Source: Thiocapsa marina 5811
GTDB lineage: Bacteria > Pseudomonadota > Gammaproteobacteria > Chromatiales > Chromatiaceae
Reading direction: 5' to 3'
DNA: 64,000 nucleotides
NCBI RefSeq assembly: GCF_000223985.1
Contig: NZ_AFWV01000012.1
Span: forward strand, 124,001 to 188,000
A program made the position numbers and the translations under genes. Position 1 is the stretch's first letter; each line of letters opens with the position of its first letter. The notes below the pieces were generated by a model. It ran no database searches, was not told the origin of the DNA, and worked only from the letters and a program-made list of their open reading frames with translations. Positions 53,850 to 61,459 of this stretch are shown piece by piece.

Positions 53850-54451
53850 CGATCTTCTCCTGCTCTGTCGCCGTACCCGTTCGCGGGCCGGCCGATACTT
53901 GGATCTCCGGGCGTCTCTCTTCGTTCGTGATCCGTCGGTTTCGGATAATAGCCCACCGATTGAATCAATCTGACGCTTTTGATCGACGAAAAACACCGGA
54001 CGAATGCGGTGAGCTTTACGCGCAAAAGCGTATTCGTCTCGATCCCCCTGGCGACTCTTCGAGCACCGACACTCGAATAACCCCGTCCGGACCGATGAAT
54101 TCGCGTCTCCACGAATTGAAACGGATTCATTTTCAACAGATCCACCGTATTCGATTTTACTAATATGGTGGAATAACAAAATGAAAAATCTTGATAAAAT
54201 TATTTTGTCGGACTCTTGACACCATTCCTGTCGACACTACATCCTAATCCTGTCAATAATGACGATAGGTAACAACGACTAAAACGATCGATATTTCCAC
54301 TCGGTTGATCGCGGGTCGGACCCCTGCGTAATCGCCTCGCTAGGTCAGAAGCCGTTCTTTGCCCTGTCGATGCGTTGAATACATCTTGGACACGTGACAA
54401 AAACACTATCGGCGCTGTTCAGAAGACGCCAATAACGAGGTGGAGACAACA
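53850..54451. other. AT-rich regulatory gap before the redox cluster
   Basis: About 600 bases, with 54150-54300 clearly richer in A and T than the rest of the window. Possible elements: TTGACA at 54217 with no good -10 at 17 bases; a perfect GTCA-ATAA-TGAC dyad at 54252-54263; and a 12-codon minicistron at 54181. Promoters for the cluster are expected here. No gene is supported. Confidence 0.5.
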
Positions 54452-55471
54452 ATGTCTGACATTGTAGATCACAGCAGAAGGCAGTTTCTGTCGTTCGCAG
54501 GTAAAGCCGGCTTAACGACCTTCGTCGCGCAAGCGGTCGGAATCAATCTCGGGATGGTCGATATCGTTCGGGCGCAGACGGGTAAGCGCGGTGTCGAGCC
54601 TTTCCGGTTTGCGATCATCAGCGACTCGCATCTGTATAGCATGCCGGATCATAAATTCGACCAGCAGCTCGCCGATGCGGTTGCGCAGGTCAATGCGATG
54701 ACGCCACTGCCGGACTTCGTGCTTTACGGCGGCGACGTTGCCCAAAACGGAACTGAAGATCAATTGGTCAAGGGGAGCAAGATCCTCAAAGATCTGAAGA
54801 TGCCCTTGAAGATCATTCCGGGCGAGCACGACTGGTATCTCGACATGGGCGACGCTTGGCGCGGCCTCTTCGGCGACGAGACCTGGTCGTTCAATCACAA
54901 AGGTGTGCATTTTATCGGCCTCAACTCAATCCTGGTTCGCGATTTCTGGACCGGAGCGGGAATGACGCCCCTCGAGCGTATGACCGTCATGGAGATGCTC
55001 GAAAGCCCGATCCCGGGTCCATGGGGTGTGCATGAGAAGCAGCTCGAGTGGCTGGCCAACGACGTGAAGGACCTTGCTCCGGATACGCCGATCGTGGTCT
55101 TCACCCACTCCCCGCTTTGGGATTACTACCCTCGCTGGAACTTCCAAACCTCCGACGCTCCGGAGATCCGCGAGATCCTCTCGAAGTTCGACAACGTCAT
55201 GTCCTACCACGGTCATGTCCATCAAACCCTATTCAATCGGATCGGGAACATGAGCTCGGTTGCCGCATTGAGCACCTCTTGGCCGTGGCCCTATCCGCCG
55301 GTCGAGCTGGCTTTCCCCGAGACGCGTATGAACCGAGCGGATCCCTCGATCGCGACCGACGGTATGGGCACGCAGATCATCGATCTCAGCGGATCTTTCG
55401 AGGGTCTGGTGCAGTACCAACCGTTCGAGGACTCGCTGACGCCGTTCATGAGAGACGGATTCAAGGTCTAA
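54452..55471 (+). CDS. Tat-exported metallophosphoesterase
   Basis: A 339-residue periplasmic calcineurin-type hydrolase. Tat signal HSRRQFLSFAGKAG (residues 7-20). Metal motifs: D58-S-H60, GGD at 93-95, GEHD at 124-127, FTHSP and HGHVH. The third motif is GEHD, where most family members have GNHD, so one metal ligand differs. First gene of the cytochrome-SoxYZ-HiPIP cluster. SoxB, the hydrolase of the Sox pathway, is also a binuclear-metal phosphoesterase-fold protein, so a similar hydrolytic role on a carrier-bound group is possible, but this protein is shorter and is not SoxB. Starts at ATG 54452 with GGTGGAGA upstream. Confidence 0.88.
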   Translation: MSDIVDHSRRQFLSFAGKAGLTTFVAQAVGINLGMVDIVRAQTGKRGVEPFRFAIISDSHLYSMPDHKFDQQLADAVAQVNAMTPLPDFVLYGGDVAQNGTEDQLVKGSKILKDLKMPLKIIPGEHDWYLDMGDAWRGLFGDETWSFNHKGVHFIGLNSILVRDFWTGAGMTPLERMTVMEMLESPIPGPWGVHEKQLEWLANDVKDLAPDTPIVVFTHSPLWDYYPRWNFQTSDAPEIREILSKFDNVMSYHGHVHQTLFNRIGNMSSVAALSTSWPWPYPPVELAFPETRMNRADPSIATDGMGTQIIDLSGSFEGLVQYQPFEDSLTPFMRDGFKV

Positions 55472-55480
55472 GGGGGAGCG

Positions 55481-55996
55481 ATGATGACGAACAAGATGCT
55501 GAAGATCGAACGACTCTTGGCCGTGTCGGCCCTCGCCGGGGTTATCGCTGCCGGGACCAGTTGGGCCCGTGCGCCGTTCACCGATGAAGAGCTCGCGGAG
55601 CAAAAGGCCGCTTTGGTGGAATCGATTGCTCTCGGGTATGACCTCTGGCACGGCAGCCGGGCCGATATGACGACCAACGGGCTGGCCTGCGGTAATTGCC
55701 ACCCGGATACGGCCGCGTCCAATCCCCAGACCTTTCCGAAATACATGACCATGTACGGCAAGGTCATTCCTTTCCGTGAAATGGTGAATTGGTGTATCGA
55801 GAATCCGCAAGCAGGGACGCGGCTCGACGTCGATGGCGACGATATGACCGCGATGGAGGCCTACGCCTTCTATCTGCATCGCGGTAAGGAAATCACCCCC
55901 GGTCTGGCAAGCGAGCAAACCACGCCTATCGTCGTGGAATACGGCACCGGTTTCGCGCGAACACCGACCGGTATCGGCGTCGATACCAAGCCGTAA
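55481..55996 (+). CDS. Monoheme c-type cytochrome, SoxX/TsdA-like
   Basis: A 171-residue periplasmic cytochrome. Signal peptide (LLAVSALAGVIAAGTSWARA), then LGYDLWHGSRADMTTNGLAC with heme motif C70-G-N-C73-H74. NPQTFPKY, REMVNWCIENPQAG and DDMTAMEAYAFYLHRG follow. The last segments resemble those of thiosulfate-oxidising cytochromes (SoxX/SoxA/TsdA group), which supports a sulfur role; the distal ligand is probably one of the Met residues. An extra Cys (C105) is present. Starts 9 bases after the phosphoesterase stop, with GGGGAG upstream, so the two are co-transcribed. Confidence 0.85.
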   Translation: MMTNKMLKIERLLAVSALAGVIAAGTSWARAPFTDEELAEQKAALVESIALGYDLWHGSRADMTTNGLACGNCHPDTAASNPQTFPKYMTMYGKVIPFREMVNWCIENPQAGTRLDVDGDDMTAMEAYAFYLHRGKEITPGLASEQTTPIVVEYGTGFARTPTGIGVDTKP

Positions 55997-56030
55997 CGCT
56001 TTTCGAAGCAAGGGCTCACCGGCAGGCTCC

Positions 56031-56048
56031 CTTTGCGGGGCGCCTGCC
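56031..56048 (+). terminator. Intercistronic hairpin after the cytochrome gene
   Basis: A stem GGCAGGC/GCCTGCC enclosing only a few bases plus part of the arms' inner sequence; no T-run follows. It could limit transcription or protect the upstream mRNA segment. Confidence 0.35.
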
Positions 56049-56127
56049 AATGGATTACGGGCACTGTCGACAATTTTAAATCGGTTGTCGGCAGATCGTC
56101 GGTCGCGAGGCTTCGAGGCTGTCATCG

Positions 56128-56667
56128 ATGATGCTGGGTAGAGCGGCATTCCTTTTCCTGATTCTCCAGGGAGTCTTCGTTGGCCCGGGCCTTGCCGAAC
56201 AGCGCTGCGACACCGGCCGCTATCCGCTGTCGTCACCGACGGAACGGTTCAGCGACAACGGCGACGGCACCGTCACGGATGCCGCCGCCCAGTTGATGTG
56301 GATGCGGTGCGCCGCGGGACAAACCTGGTCCGGCGGGACCTGCGTCGGTGAAGCGGCCGCCTACGACTGGCAGGGAGCGCAGGAGCATGCAGTCGCGACG
56401 AGCGCGAGCGGAGGACAGTTCTTCAACGACTGGCGCGTGCCGAAGCTGCGCGAGCTGGCGATGATTGCGGAGAGACAGTGCGAGAACCCTCGCATCAATC
56501 TGACGATTTTTCCCGAAACACCGCCGATCGTCTTCTGGACCGAGTCGTTGCGTCCGGGCGAGGGCTTCGAGACGTTCGCCTACGCACTGAGCTTCGGGCC
56601 GGAGGGCGTCCTGCATACGGCCAAAAGCGAGCGGCATGCGGTGCGGCTCGTGCGGACGGCACCATGA
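56128..56667 (+). CDS. Exported DUF1566 (Lcl C-terminal-like) protein
   Basis: A 179-residue protein. Signal peptide MMLGRAAFLFLILQGVFVGP, then RFSDNGDGTVTDAAAQLMWMRC, YDWQGAQEHA, FFNDWRVPKLRELAMIAERQC, VFWTESL and HAVRLVRTAP. These are the landmarks of DUF1566, a C-type-lectin-like fold in bacterial surface proteins. Function in this cluster is unknown; it may be a binding or assembly factor. Four Cys residues could form disulphides. Confidence 0.87.
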   Translation: MMLGRAAFLFLILQGVFVGPGLAEQRCDTGRYPLSSPTERFSDNGDGTVTDAAAQLMWMRCAAGQTWSGGTCVGEAAAYDWQGAQEHAVATSASGGQFFNDWRVPKLRELAMIAERQCENPRINLTIFPETPPIVFWTESLRPGEGFETFAYALSFGPEGVLHTAKSERHAVRLVRTAP

Positions 56668-56749
56668 TCGCCCTGGTGGTCCATCGAGCCTGGAGTACCG
56701 CGGTGAGGAGGGTGCGGTCCGGAGACCTGTTTTCCCCGTGGGGGCGGAC

Positions 56750-57223
56750 GTGAGCGGAAAAGATGCCGGTGTCGATCGGCATCGCCGGGGCTTCGTAGCG
56801 GCCGGCGGGGTCTTGTTGGCGTTGTCGCATGTCGGATTACTCGCCTCTGCGCGGGCGTCGATCCGGCAGCTTCCCGACCTGTTCTCCGCCACGACGATCG
56901 ACGACGCTCTCGCCATTCTGGGCAGCGTCGGGGCCGACGAGCATGCCGTCGAGTTGACCTTGCCCGGCGTTGTCGAGGACGGGGCGGTGGTTCCCGTAAG
57001 GGTGTCGAGCACGCTCGAGGGCGTCGAGGAGATCTATCTGCTGGTCGCGAGCAATCCGTATCCGGTCGCGGTTCGCTTCGAGATCCCGAGCGGGACCGAG
57101 CCGTTCGTCTCGGTACGCCTGAAGTTGGCGCAGACCGGTTCGGTCTACGCCGTCGTCAGAACCCGCGACGGGCTCTATTCCAGGGTCGCGGAGACTCGGG
57201 TCACGGTCGGCGGATGCGTTTGA
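56750..57223 (+). CDS. soxY: SoxY-like sulfur carrier subunit, Tat-exported
   Basis: A 157-residue protein with a Tat-type signal (HRRGFVAAGGVLLALS). The Ig-like SoxY core follows (DDALAILGSVGADEHAVELT, PVRVSSTLEGVEEIYLLVAS, FVSVRLKLAQTGSVYAVVRT). The C-terminus ends VTVGGCV, keeping the Gly-Gly-Cys swinging arm (Cys156) on which SoxY carries sulfur intermediates, but one residue differs from the common GGCGG end. GTG start at 56750, chosen for its GGGGGCGG ribosome site and the Tat signal. SoxZ follows. Not accompanied by soxA, soxX, soxB or soxCD. Confidence 0.88.
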   Translation: MSGKDAGVDRHRRGFVAAGGVLLALSHVGLLASARASIRQLPDLFSATTIDDALAILGSVGADEHAVELTLPGVVEDGAVVPVRVSSTLEGVEEIYLLVASNPYPVAVRFEIPSGTEPFVSVRLKLAQTGSVYAVVRTRDGLYSRVAETRVTVGGCV

Positions 57224-57295
57224 TGATGCCTTTGATCGGGGGCTGCTCCGCGAGAGGACAGTCTTTCGGGTTACGGGACCAGAGTGAAACAGGCC

Positions 57296-57607
57296 ATGGC
57301 AGATCCGATACGAATCCGCGCGAAGAGCAACGACGGTATCACCGAGGTCATGCTCTTGATGCTGCACCCGATGGAGACGGGACTGGGAGTGGACGCATCG
57401 GGTCGAGGGCGTCGCGCGCATTACATCCGCGACGTCGAGGTCAATCTCGGCGATCGGACGCTGTTGCGGGCACGTTTGAGTATCGCCGTTTCGAGGGATC
57501 CCTTGATCGCGTTTCGATTCAAGGGGGGCTCGAAGGGCGATCGCATCAACGTTCTTTGGACCGACAACCTTGGCGAGCGAGGAGCAGGATCGGCCTCGAT
57601 CGCTTGA
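57296..57607 (+). CDS. soxZ: SoxZ-like sulfur carrier partner
   Basis: A 103-residue protein of the SoxZ family, partner of SoxY. MADPIRIRAKSNDGITEVML, LMLHPMETGLGVD, HYIRDVEVNLGDRTLLRARL and FRFKGGSKGDRINVLWTDNLG match the SoxZ immunoglobulin fold. As is normal it lacks a signal peptide and would be exported with SoxY through the Tat system. ATG 57296 is preferred over a GTG four codons earlier. About 70 bases separate it from soxY. Confidence 0.9.
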   Translation: MADPIRIRAKSNDGITEVMLLMLHPMETGLGVDASGRGRRAHYIRDVEVNLGDRTLLRARLSIAVSRDPLIAFRFKGGSKGDRINVLWTDNLGERGAGSASIA

Positions 57608-57773
57608 CCGTCGCTACCGGATCGTAGCGCCGGGCGAATATCCGATCGCCTGTGTGTCCGTGTCTGCGATCGGTAGAAGACCAGGCGCGAAGGGCTCTGC
57701 GGCAAAGAGAACCCTTTGCAGCCTTCATTAGACCACCAAGCCTTAAATTAACCATCAAACGAGGATACGCACG

Positions 57774-58100
57774 ATGAGCCAATGCAATCGCCGGACGTTT
57801 ATCGTTCAACTTGTTGCGGGTAGCTCGGCGCTCGCTTTCGGACGCTTGAGCGTTGCCGACGAGGCGAAGAAGATCCTGACCGAAGACGACGCCTACGCGA
57901 AGTCGATGGGCTTCCGATTGGATACGACGCAGGTCGACCAGGCCAAATACCCAAAGCATACGGTCGAGCAGAAATGCAGCGAGTGTCAGTTGTTCTCGGG
58001 AGAGCCGGGTGAGCCGCTCGGACCCTGCTCCTTTTTCGGAAAACGCTTGGTTCCGGTCGATGGCTGGTGCCGAAACTTCAAACCGAACGGTGCCGCCTAG
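57774..58100 (+). CDS. hip: High-potential iron-sulfur protein (HiPIP)
   Basis: A 108-residue periplasmic electron carrier. Tat signal (CNRRTFIVQLVAGSSALAFG), then the [4Fe-4S] Cys set C68-x2-C71-x13-C85-x13-C99 in KCSECQLFSG, GPCSFFGKRL and VDGWCRNF. The VDGWC end is typical of HiPIP. In purple bacteria HiPIP carries electrons to the reaction-centre cytochrome, which here is the domain type encoded by the next gene. The x13 gap between Cys 2 and 3 is shorter than in the Allochromatium protein (x16). Confidence 0.93.
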   Translation: MSQCNRRTFIVQLVAGSSALAFGRLSVADEAKKILTEDDAYAKSMGFRLDTTQVDQAKYPKHTVEQKCSECQLFSGEPGEPLGPCSFFGKRLVPVDGWCRNFKPNGAA

Positions 58101-58329
58101 TCCGGCAAGTCGGCGGACGAGCACGACGACGGGGCGGCGCAACGACACCGATCCCGTCGCAGCGGACTGGATCGGCGCGACAGGTCCGCACACCGCATCC
58201 AGCGCCGAGAGCGATTGGATCGGAGCCAGGAGTCAGGTGCCGGGGCAATGACCGCGCAACCACGCCACTAAAACAAAGCCGGTCGTCCGGTGCGCCGGAC
58301 GCAGGGCACGAGCATTGGAGGTCACAGCG

Positions 58330-61326
58330 ATGAGGTGTCCCGCAGGCACTTCGGAGCAAGCGCGAGTGCATGTCGTGCACCGGCGCATGCAACGGATCGA
58401 CCGGCAAAAGGCCATCGGCGCTTTGCCGTCCTCAACCCTCGGCAGTCATATTCAGTCGCATCGAGACTCGGGCCGCAGAGGCGCGACATGGATGATGGCG
58501 GGTCTGATGTTGTTCGGCTCCCTCGGTCTCGTCGGTTGCGATCGCACCGAGAGCGTGCAGTGGGGCCCACGCGGAACCTCGGCGATTCACATCGACAGAC
58601 CAAGTCGATTGCAGGCGGAGGCCGACCTCCACGGCATCCCCGCGCCGGAGCCGCGCGATCCGCCGGACCCGGCGATACCGCTCGCGACGGAGGTCAACGA
58701 GAACGTTCAGGTGCTCACCGACCTGGACGCGCTCGAGTTCGCACGTCTGATGCAGGCCATGTCGACCTGGATCGCCCCGGAGCAGGGCTGCGAATACTGC
58801 CACAACACCGAGAACCTGGCCTCGGACGAAAAATACACGAAGGTGGTCTCGCGTCAGATGCTGCGCATGACCCGGGACATCAATTCAAATTGGAAGTCGC
58901 ATGTGGCGGGAACGGGAGTCACCTGTTGGACCTGTCATCGCGGCCAGGCGGTCCCGTCCGAGATCTGGTTTACCAACCTCGGGCCGACCACGCCTTCAGC
59001 CGGCATCTCCGGCAACAAGGCGGGTCAGAATACGGCAGGCGTGCAGGCGATCGGCAACGCATCGCTCCCGTTCGATCCCTTGACACCCTTTCTGGAAGGC
59101 GACACGCAGGTCTCCGTCCAAGGCACGACGGCACTGCCGTCGGACAATCGAAATTCGATCAAGAAGGCCGAGTGGACCTACGCCCTGATGATGTACATGT
59201 CCAACTCGTTGGGCGTGAACTGTACCTATTGTCACCAAACCCGAGCGATGGGGGTTTGGGAGCAGAGCACGCCCCAGCGGGTGACTGCATGGCACGGCAT
59301 TCGGATGGTGCGCGATCTCAATGGAGACTACCTCAATCCACTGAAGACATTGTATCCCCCCGAGCGACTGGGTGCGACCGGCGATGCTCCCAAGGTGGCT
59401 TGCGACACCTGCCATAAGGGAGCGTTCAAACCGCTTCTCGGCGTCAGCATGCTCGGAGACTATCCCGAGTTGGCCGGATATCGGACGCAACGACCGGGAG
59501 TCGTGCCGGAGGACGATTTAGCGCCGGCGTTTGCGGAACAGGGTGTGGAAAGTTCGCTGGTTGCGGCACTGGAGGACACGCAGCCGGAGGCGCAGGAGGG
59601 TGTGGCGGAGGTTGCGACGGAATCCGTCTCCACGGCGGTATCACCGATTGCCGATGTCGAAATTTTTTTGCGGCGGCGAGCACCTCGAAGTCTTGGCTCC
59701 GAGGCGGTATCGCCGATTGCCGATGTCGAAACGGTCGCGGACGCGGACGCGGAATCAGGTCACGAGGTTGATACCCTATCAGCGCCGATACCGGAAGTCG
59801 CGGCCCTACAGGCCGACGAGCCGGAGGTGATCGATACGCCAACGTCCGCAGGGGACGCCGGACTTGCCGAAGCGGAACGCTCCGCGTTGCTCCAAGAACT
59901 GGAGACCGTTCGCGCGCAGCGCGACGCCGCTACGACCGATGCCGAGGCGCGGATTGCCGCGTTGCAGCAACAGCTCGCGGTGGTGCGCGCCCAACGTGAT
60001 GCCGTTTCAGCCGAGGCCGAGGGGCAGATCGCCAAGCTGTCCGATGAACGGTCCGCGGCTCTGCGGGCCGCCGGGGCGAGGCTCGACCAAGAGCGCACCG
60101 CGTTGCAGCAACAGCTCGCGGTGGTGCGCGCCCAGCGTGATGCCGTTTCAGCCGAGGCCGAGGGGCAGATCGCCAAGCTATCCGATGAACGGGCCGCGGC
60201 GCTGCGGGCCGCCGGGGCGAGGCTCGACCAAGAGCGGACCGCGCTGCAGCAACAGCTCGCGGTGGTGCGCGACCAGCGCGATGCCGTTTCAGCCGAGGCC
60301 GAGGGGCAGATCGCCAAGCTGTCCGATGAACGTGTTGCGGCGCTGCGGGCCGCCGGGGCGAGGCTCGATCAGGAGCGCACCGCCTTGCAACAACAGCTCG
60401 CGGTGGTTCGCGGTCAGCGCGATGCGGTCGCGGTCGATGCCGAGGCGATGGTCGCAGAGCTGTCCGATGAACGGGCCGCGACTCTGCGGGCCGCCGGGGC
60501 GAGGCTCGATCAGGAGCGGACCGCCTTGCAACAACAGCTTGCGGTGGTTCGCGGGCAGCGCGATGCGGTTGCAGCCGATGCCGAGGCGCAGATCGCCGAT
60601 CTGGCCGAAGATCACGCGAGGATGCTGCAGGCGGCCGGTGCGAGACTCGATCAGGAGCGCATTGCCCTGCGGCAGCAGCTCGGCGTGGTCCGCGGGCAGC
60701 GCGACGCCGCCTTGGCGGACACCGAATCCGAGTCGCAGATCGCTGCGTTGACGCAGGAATTGGATGCCTTGCGGGCGACGCTGACCGAGGCGGATGCCGC
60801 CGCCGCGGATCTGCGTGCACAGATGCAGGCTGCAGTGGCCGCGCATGTGCGAGAGCTGGCTGAAGCCGAGGGGTCGATCGCGCGGATACGGACGCTGTAC
60901 GAGGGTGCGGCCGAGGTCGGCGGACGAATCACCCCGGAGGGAATTCTAGTCAATCTCGGTGGGGAGGAGCTTCGGTTCCCGAGCGGCAGCGCCATCCTGC
61001 CGGCCGGCGCTCTGCCGATGCTCGACCGAATCGCCGAGATGCTTGCGGCGAGATCCGACCTGAAGGCAAAGATCGCCGGGCACACCGACAGCCAGGGCAA
61101 TCCCGAGATCAATCAGACCTTGTCTCGGCAGCGTGCGGAATCGGTCATGCAGGCCCTGATCGATCGCGGGGTCGACCCGGGCCGACTCAGTACCGAGGGC
61201 TATGGTGCCGAGCGACCGATCGCCGACAACGCGACCGATCGGGGGCGTCGCGAGAATCGTCGCGTCGAGATCGTGATGATCGAGCAGACCGAAGGTGGAT
61301 CGGTCAGCAACCCCACCGAAAGCTGA
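58330..61326 (+). CDS. Lipoprotein fusing a PufC-type tetraheme cytochrome to a coiled coil and an OmpA domain
   Basis: A 998-residue protein. Lipobox LGLVGC with lipidated Cys70 after a long basic N-region; Asp71 follows, which in enteric bacteria favours inner-membrane retention. Residues ~75-385 match the reaction-centre cytochrome subunit, with hemes at C154-x2-C157-H158, C199-x2-C202-H203, C298-x2-C301-H302 and C358-x2-C361-H362, and axial Met candidates in RLMQAM, RQMLRM and LMMYM. An acidic linker (~385-540) contains a repeat. Six 47-residue coiled-coil repeats start at residue 545. Residues ~880-990 are an OmpA-type peptidoglycan-binding domain (FPSGSAIL, GHTDSQGN, NRRVEIV). No pufLM is nearby. 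ATG 58330 with GGAGG upstream. Confidence 0.92.
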   Translation: MRCPAGTSEQARVHVVHRRMQRIDRQKAIGALPSSTLGSHIQSHRDSGRRGATWMMAGLMLFGSLGLVGCDRTESVQWGPRGTSAIHIDRPSRLQAEADLHGIPAPEPRDPPDPAIPLATEVNENVQVLTDLDALEFARLMQAMSTWIAPEQGCEYCHNTENLASDEKYTKVVSRQMLRMTRDINSNWKSHVAGTGVTCWTCHRGQAVPSEIWFTNLGPTTPSAGISGNKAGQNTAGVQAIGNASLPFDPLTPFLEGDTQVSVQGTTALPSDNRNSIKKAEWTYALMMYMSNSLGVNCTYCHQTRAMGVWEQSTPQRVTAWHGIRMVRDLNGDYLNPLKTLYPPERLGATGDAPKVACDTCHKGAFKPLLGVSMLGDYPELAGYRTQRPGVVPEDDLAPAFAEQGVESSLVAALEDTQPEAQEGVAEVATESVSTAVSPIADVEIFLRRRAPRSLGSEAVSPIADVETVADADAESGHEVDTLSAPIPEVAALQADEPEVIDTPTSAGDAGLAEAERSALLQELETVRAQRDAATTDAEARIAALQQQLAVVRAQRDAVSAEAEGQIAKLSDERSAALRAAGARLDQERTALQQQLAVVRAQRDAVSAEAEGQIAKLSDERAAALRAAGARLDQERTALQQQLAVVRDQRDAVSAEAEGQIAKLSDERVAALRAAGARLDQERTALQQQLAVVRGQRDAVAVDAEAMVAELSDERAATLRAAGARLDQERTALQQQLAVVRGQRDAVAADAEAQIADLAEDHARMLQAAGARLDQERIALRQQLGVVRGQRDAALADTESESQIAALTQELDALRATLTEADAAAADLRAQMQAAVAAHVRELAEAEGSIARIRTLYEGAAEVGGRITPEGILVNLGGEELRFPSGSAILPAGALPMLDRIAEMLAARSDLKAKIAGHTDSQGNPEINQTLSRQRAESVMQALIDRGVDPGRLSTEGYGAERPIADNATDRGRRENRRVEIVMIEQTEGGSVSNPTES
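59634..59731 (+). repeat. 29-bp direct repeats in the cytochrome-OmpA linker
   Basis: GGCGGTATC-CCGATTGCCGATG type units at 59634-59662 and 59703-59731, 28 of 29 bases identical, 40 bases apart, with a T7 run between. They encode VSPIADVE twice. They look like a short mobile or slippage-derived insertion within the coding sequence. Confidence 0.75.
59962..60750 (+). repeat. 141-bp tandem repeat encoding the coiled coil
   Basis: Units start at 59962, 60103, 60244, 60385, 60526 and 60667, each exactly 141 bp (47 codons), beginning TTGCAGCAACAGCTCGCGG or close variants. The first three are nearly identical and later ones diverge, which suggests growth by recent unequal exchange. Each unit encodes LQQQLAVVRAQRDAVSAEAE and on to LDQERTA. 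Confidence 0.92.
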
Positions 61327-61372
61327 GCGGATCTGTCGGCGGGCGCGGACGTTATACCGAGCACCGCCGCGG

Positions 61373-61459
61373 TGAAACCGCGCCCAGCGCGGTATGCGAT
61401 GTTTTTGGATGGGATCGGCCCCGGCAGACGTGACGACCGTTGGAGCCGGCGCGGTTTTA
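61373..61459 (+). repeat. Type 1 TAAACCGCG repeat, complete (87 bp)
   Basis: Ends TGAAACCGCGCCC and CGGCGCGGTTTTA. Nearly identical in reverse complement to 25786-25870 (shared GCGATGTTTTTG and GATCGGCCCCGGCAGAC blocks). The final TTA (61457-61459) is the rlmKL stop codon on the minus strand. Confidence 0.85.

Noticed and set aside
54181-54219. 12-codon minicistron MKNLDKIILSDS as a regulatory leader peptide
   Set aside because: No ribosome site of quality and no codon pattern typical of attenuation; chance ORF in AT-rich DNA is more likely.
58330-59500. Cytochrome domain as the ordinary photosynthetic reaction-centre subunit pufC
   Set aside because: No pufB/A/L/M genes are adjacent and the protein has a 600-residue C-terminal extension, so it is not the standard subunit.
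59962-60750. Regular 141-bp repeats considered as a CRISPR array
   Set aside because: The repeats are contiguous, in frame and encode a coiled coil; there are no unique spacers of CRISPR size and no cas genes.
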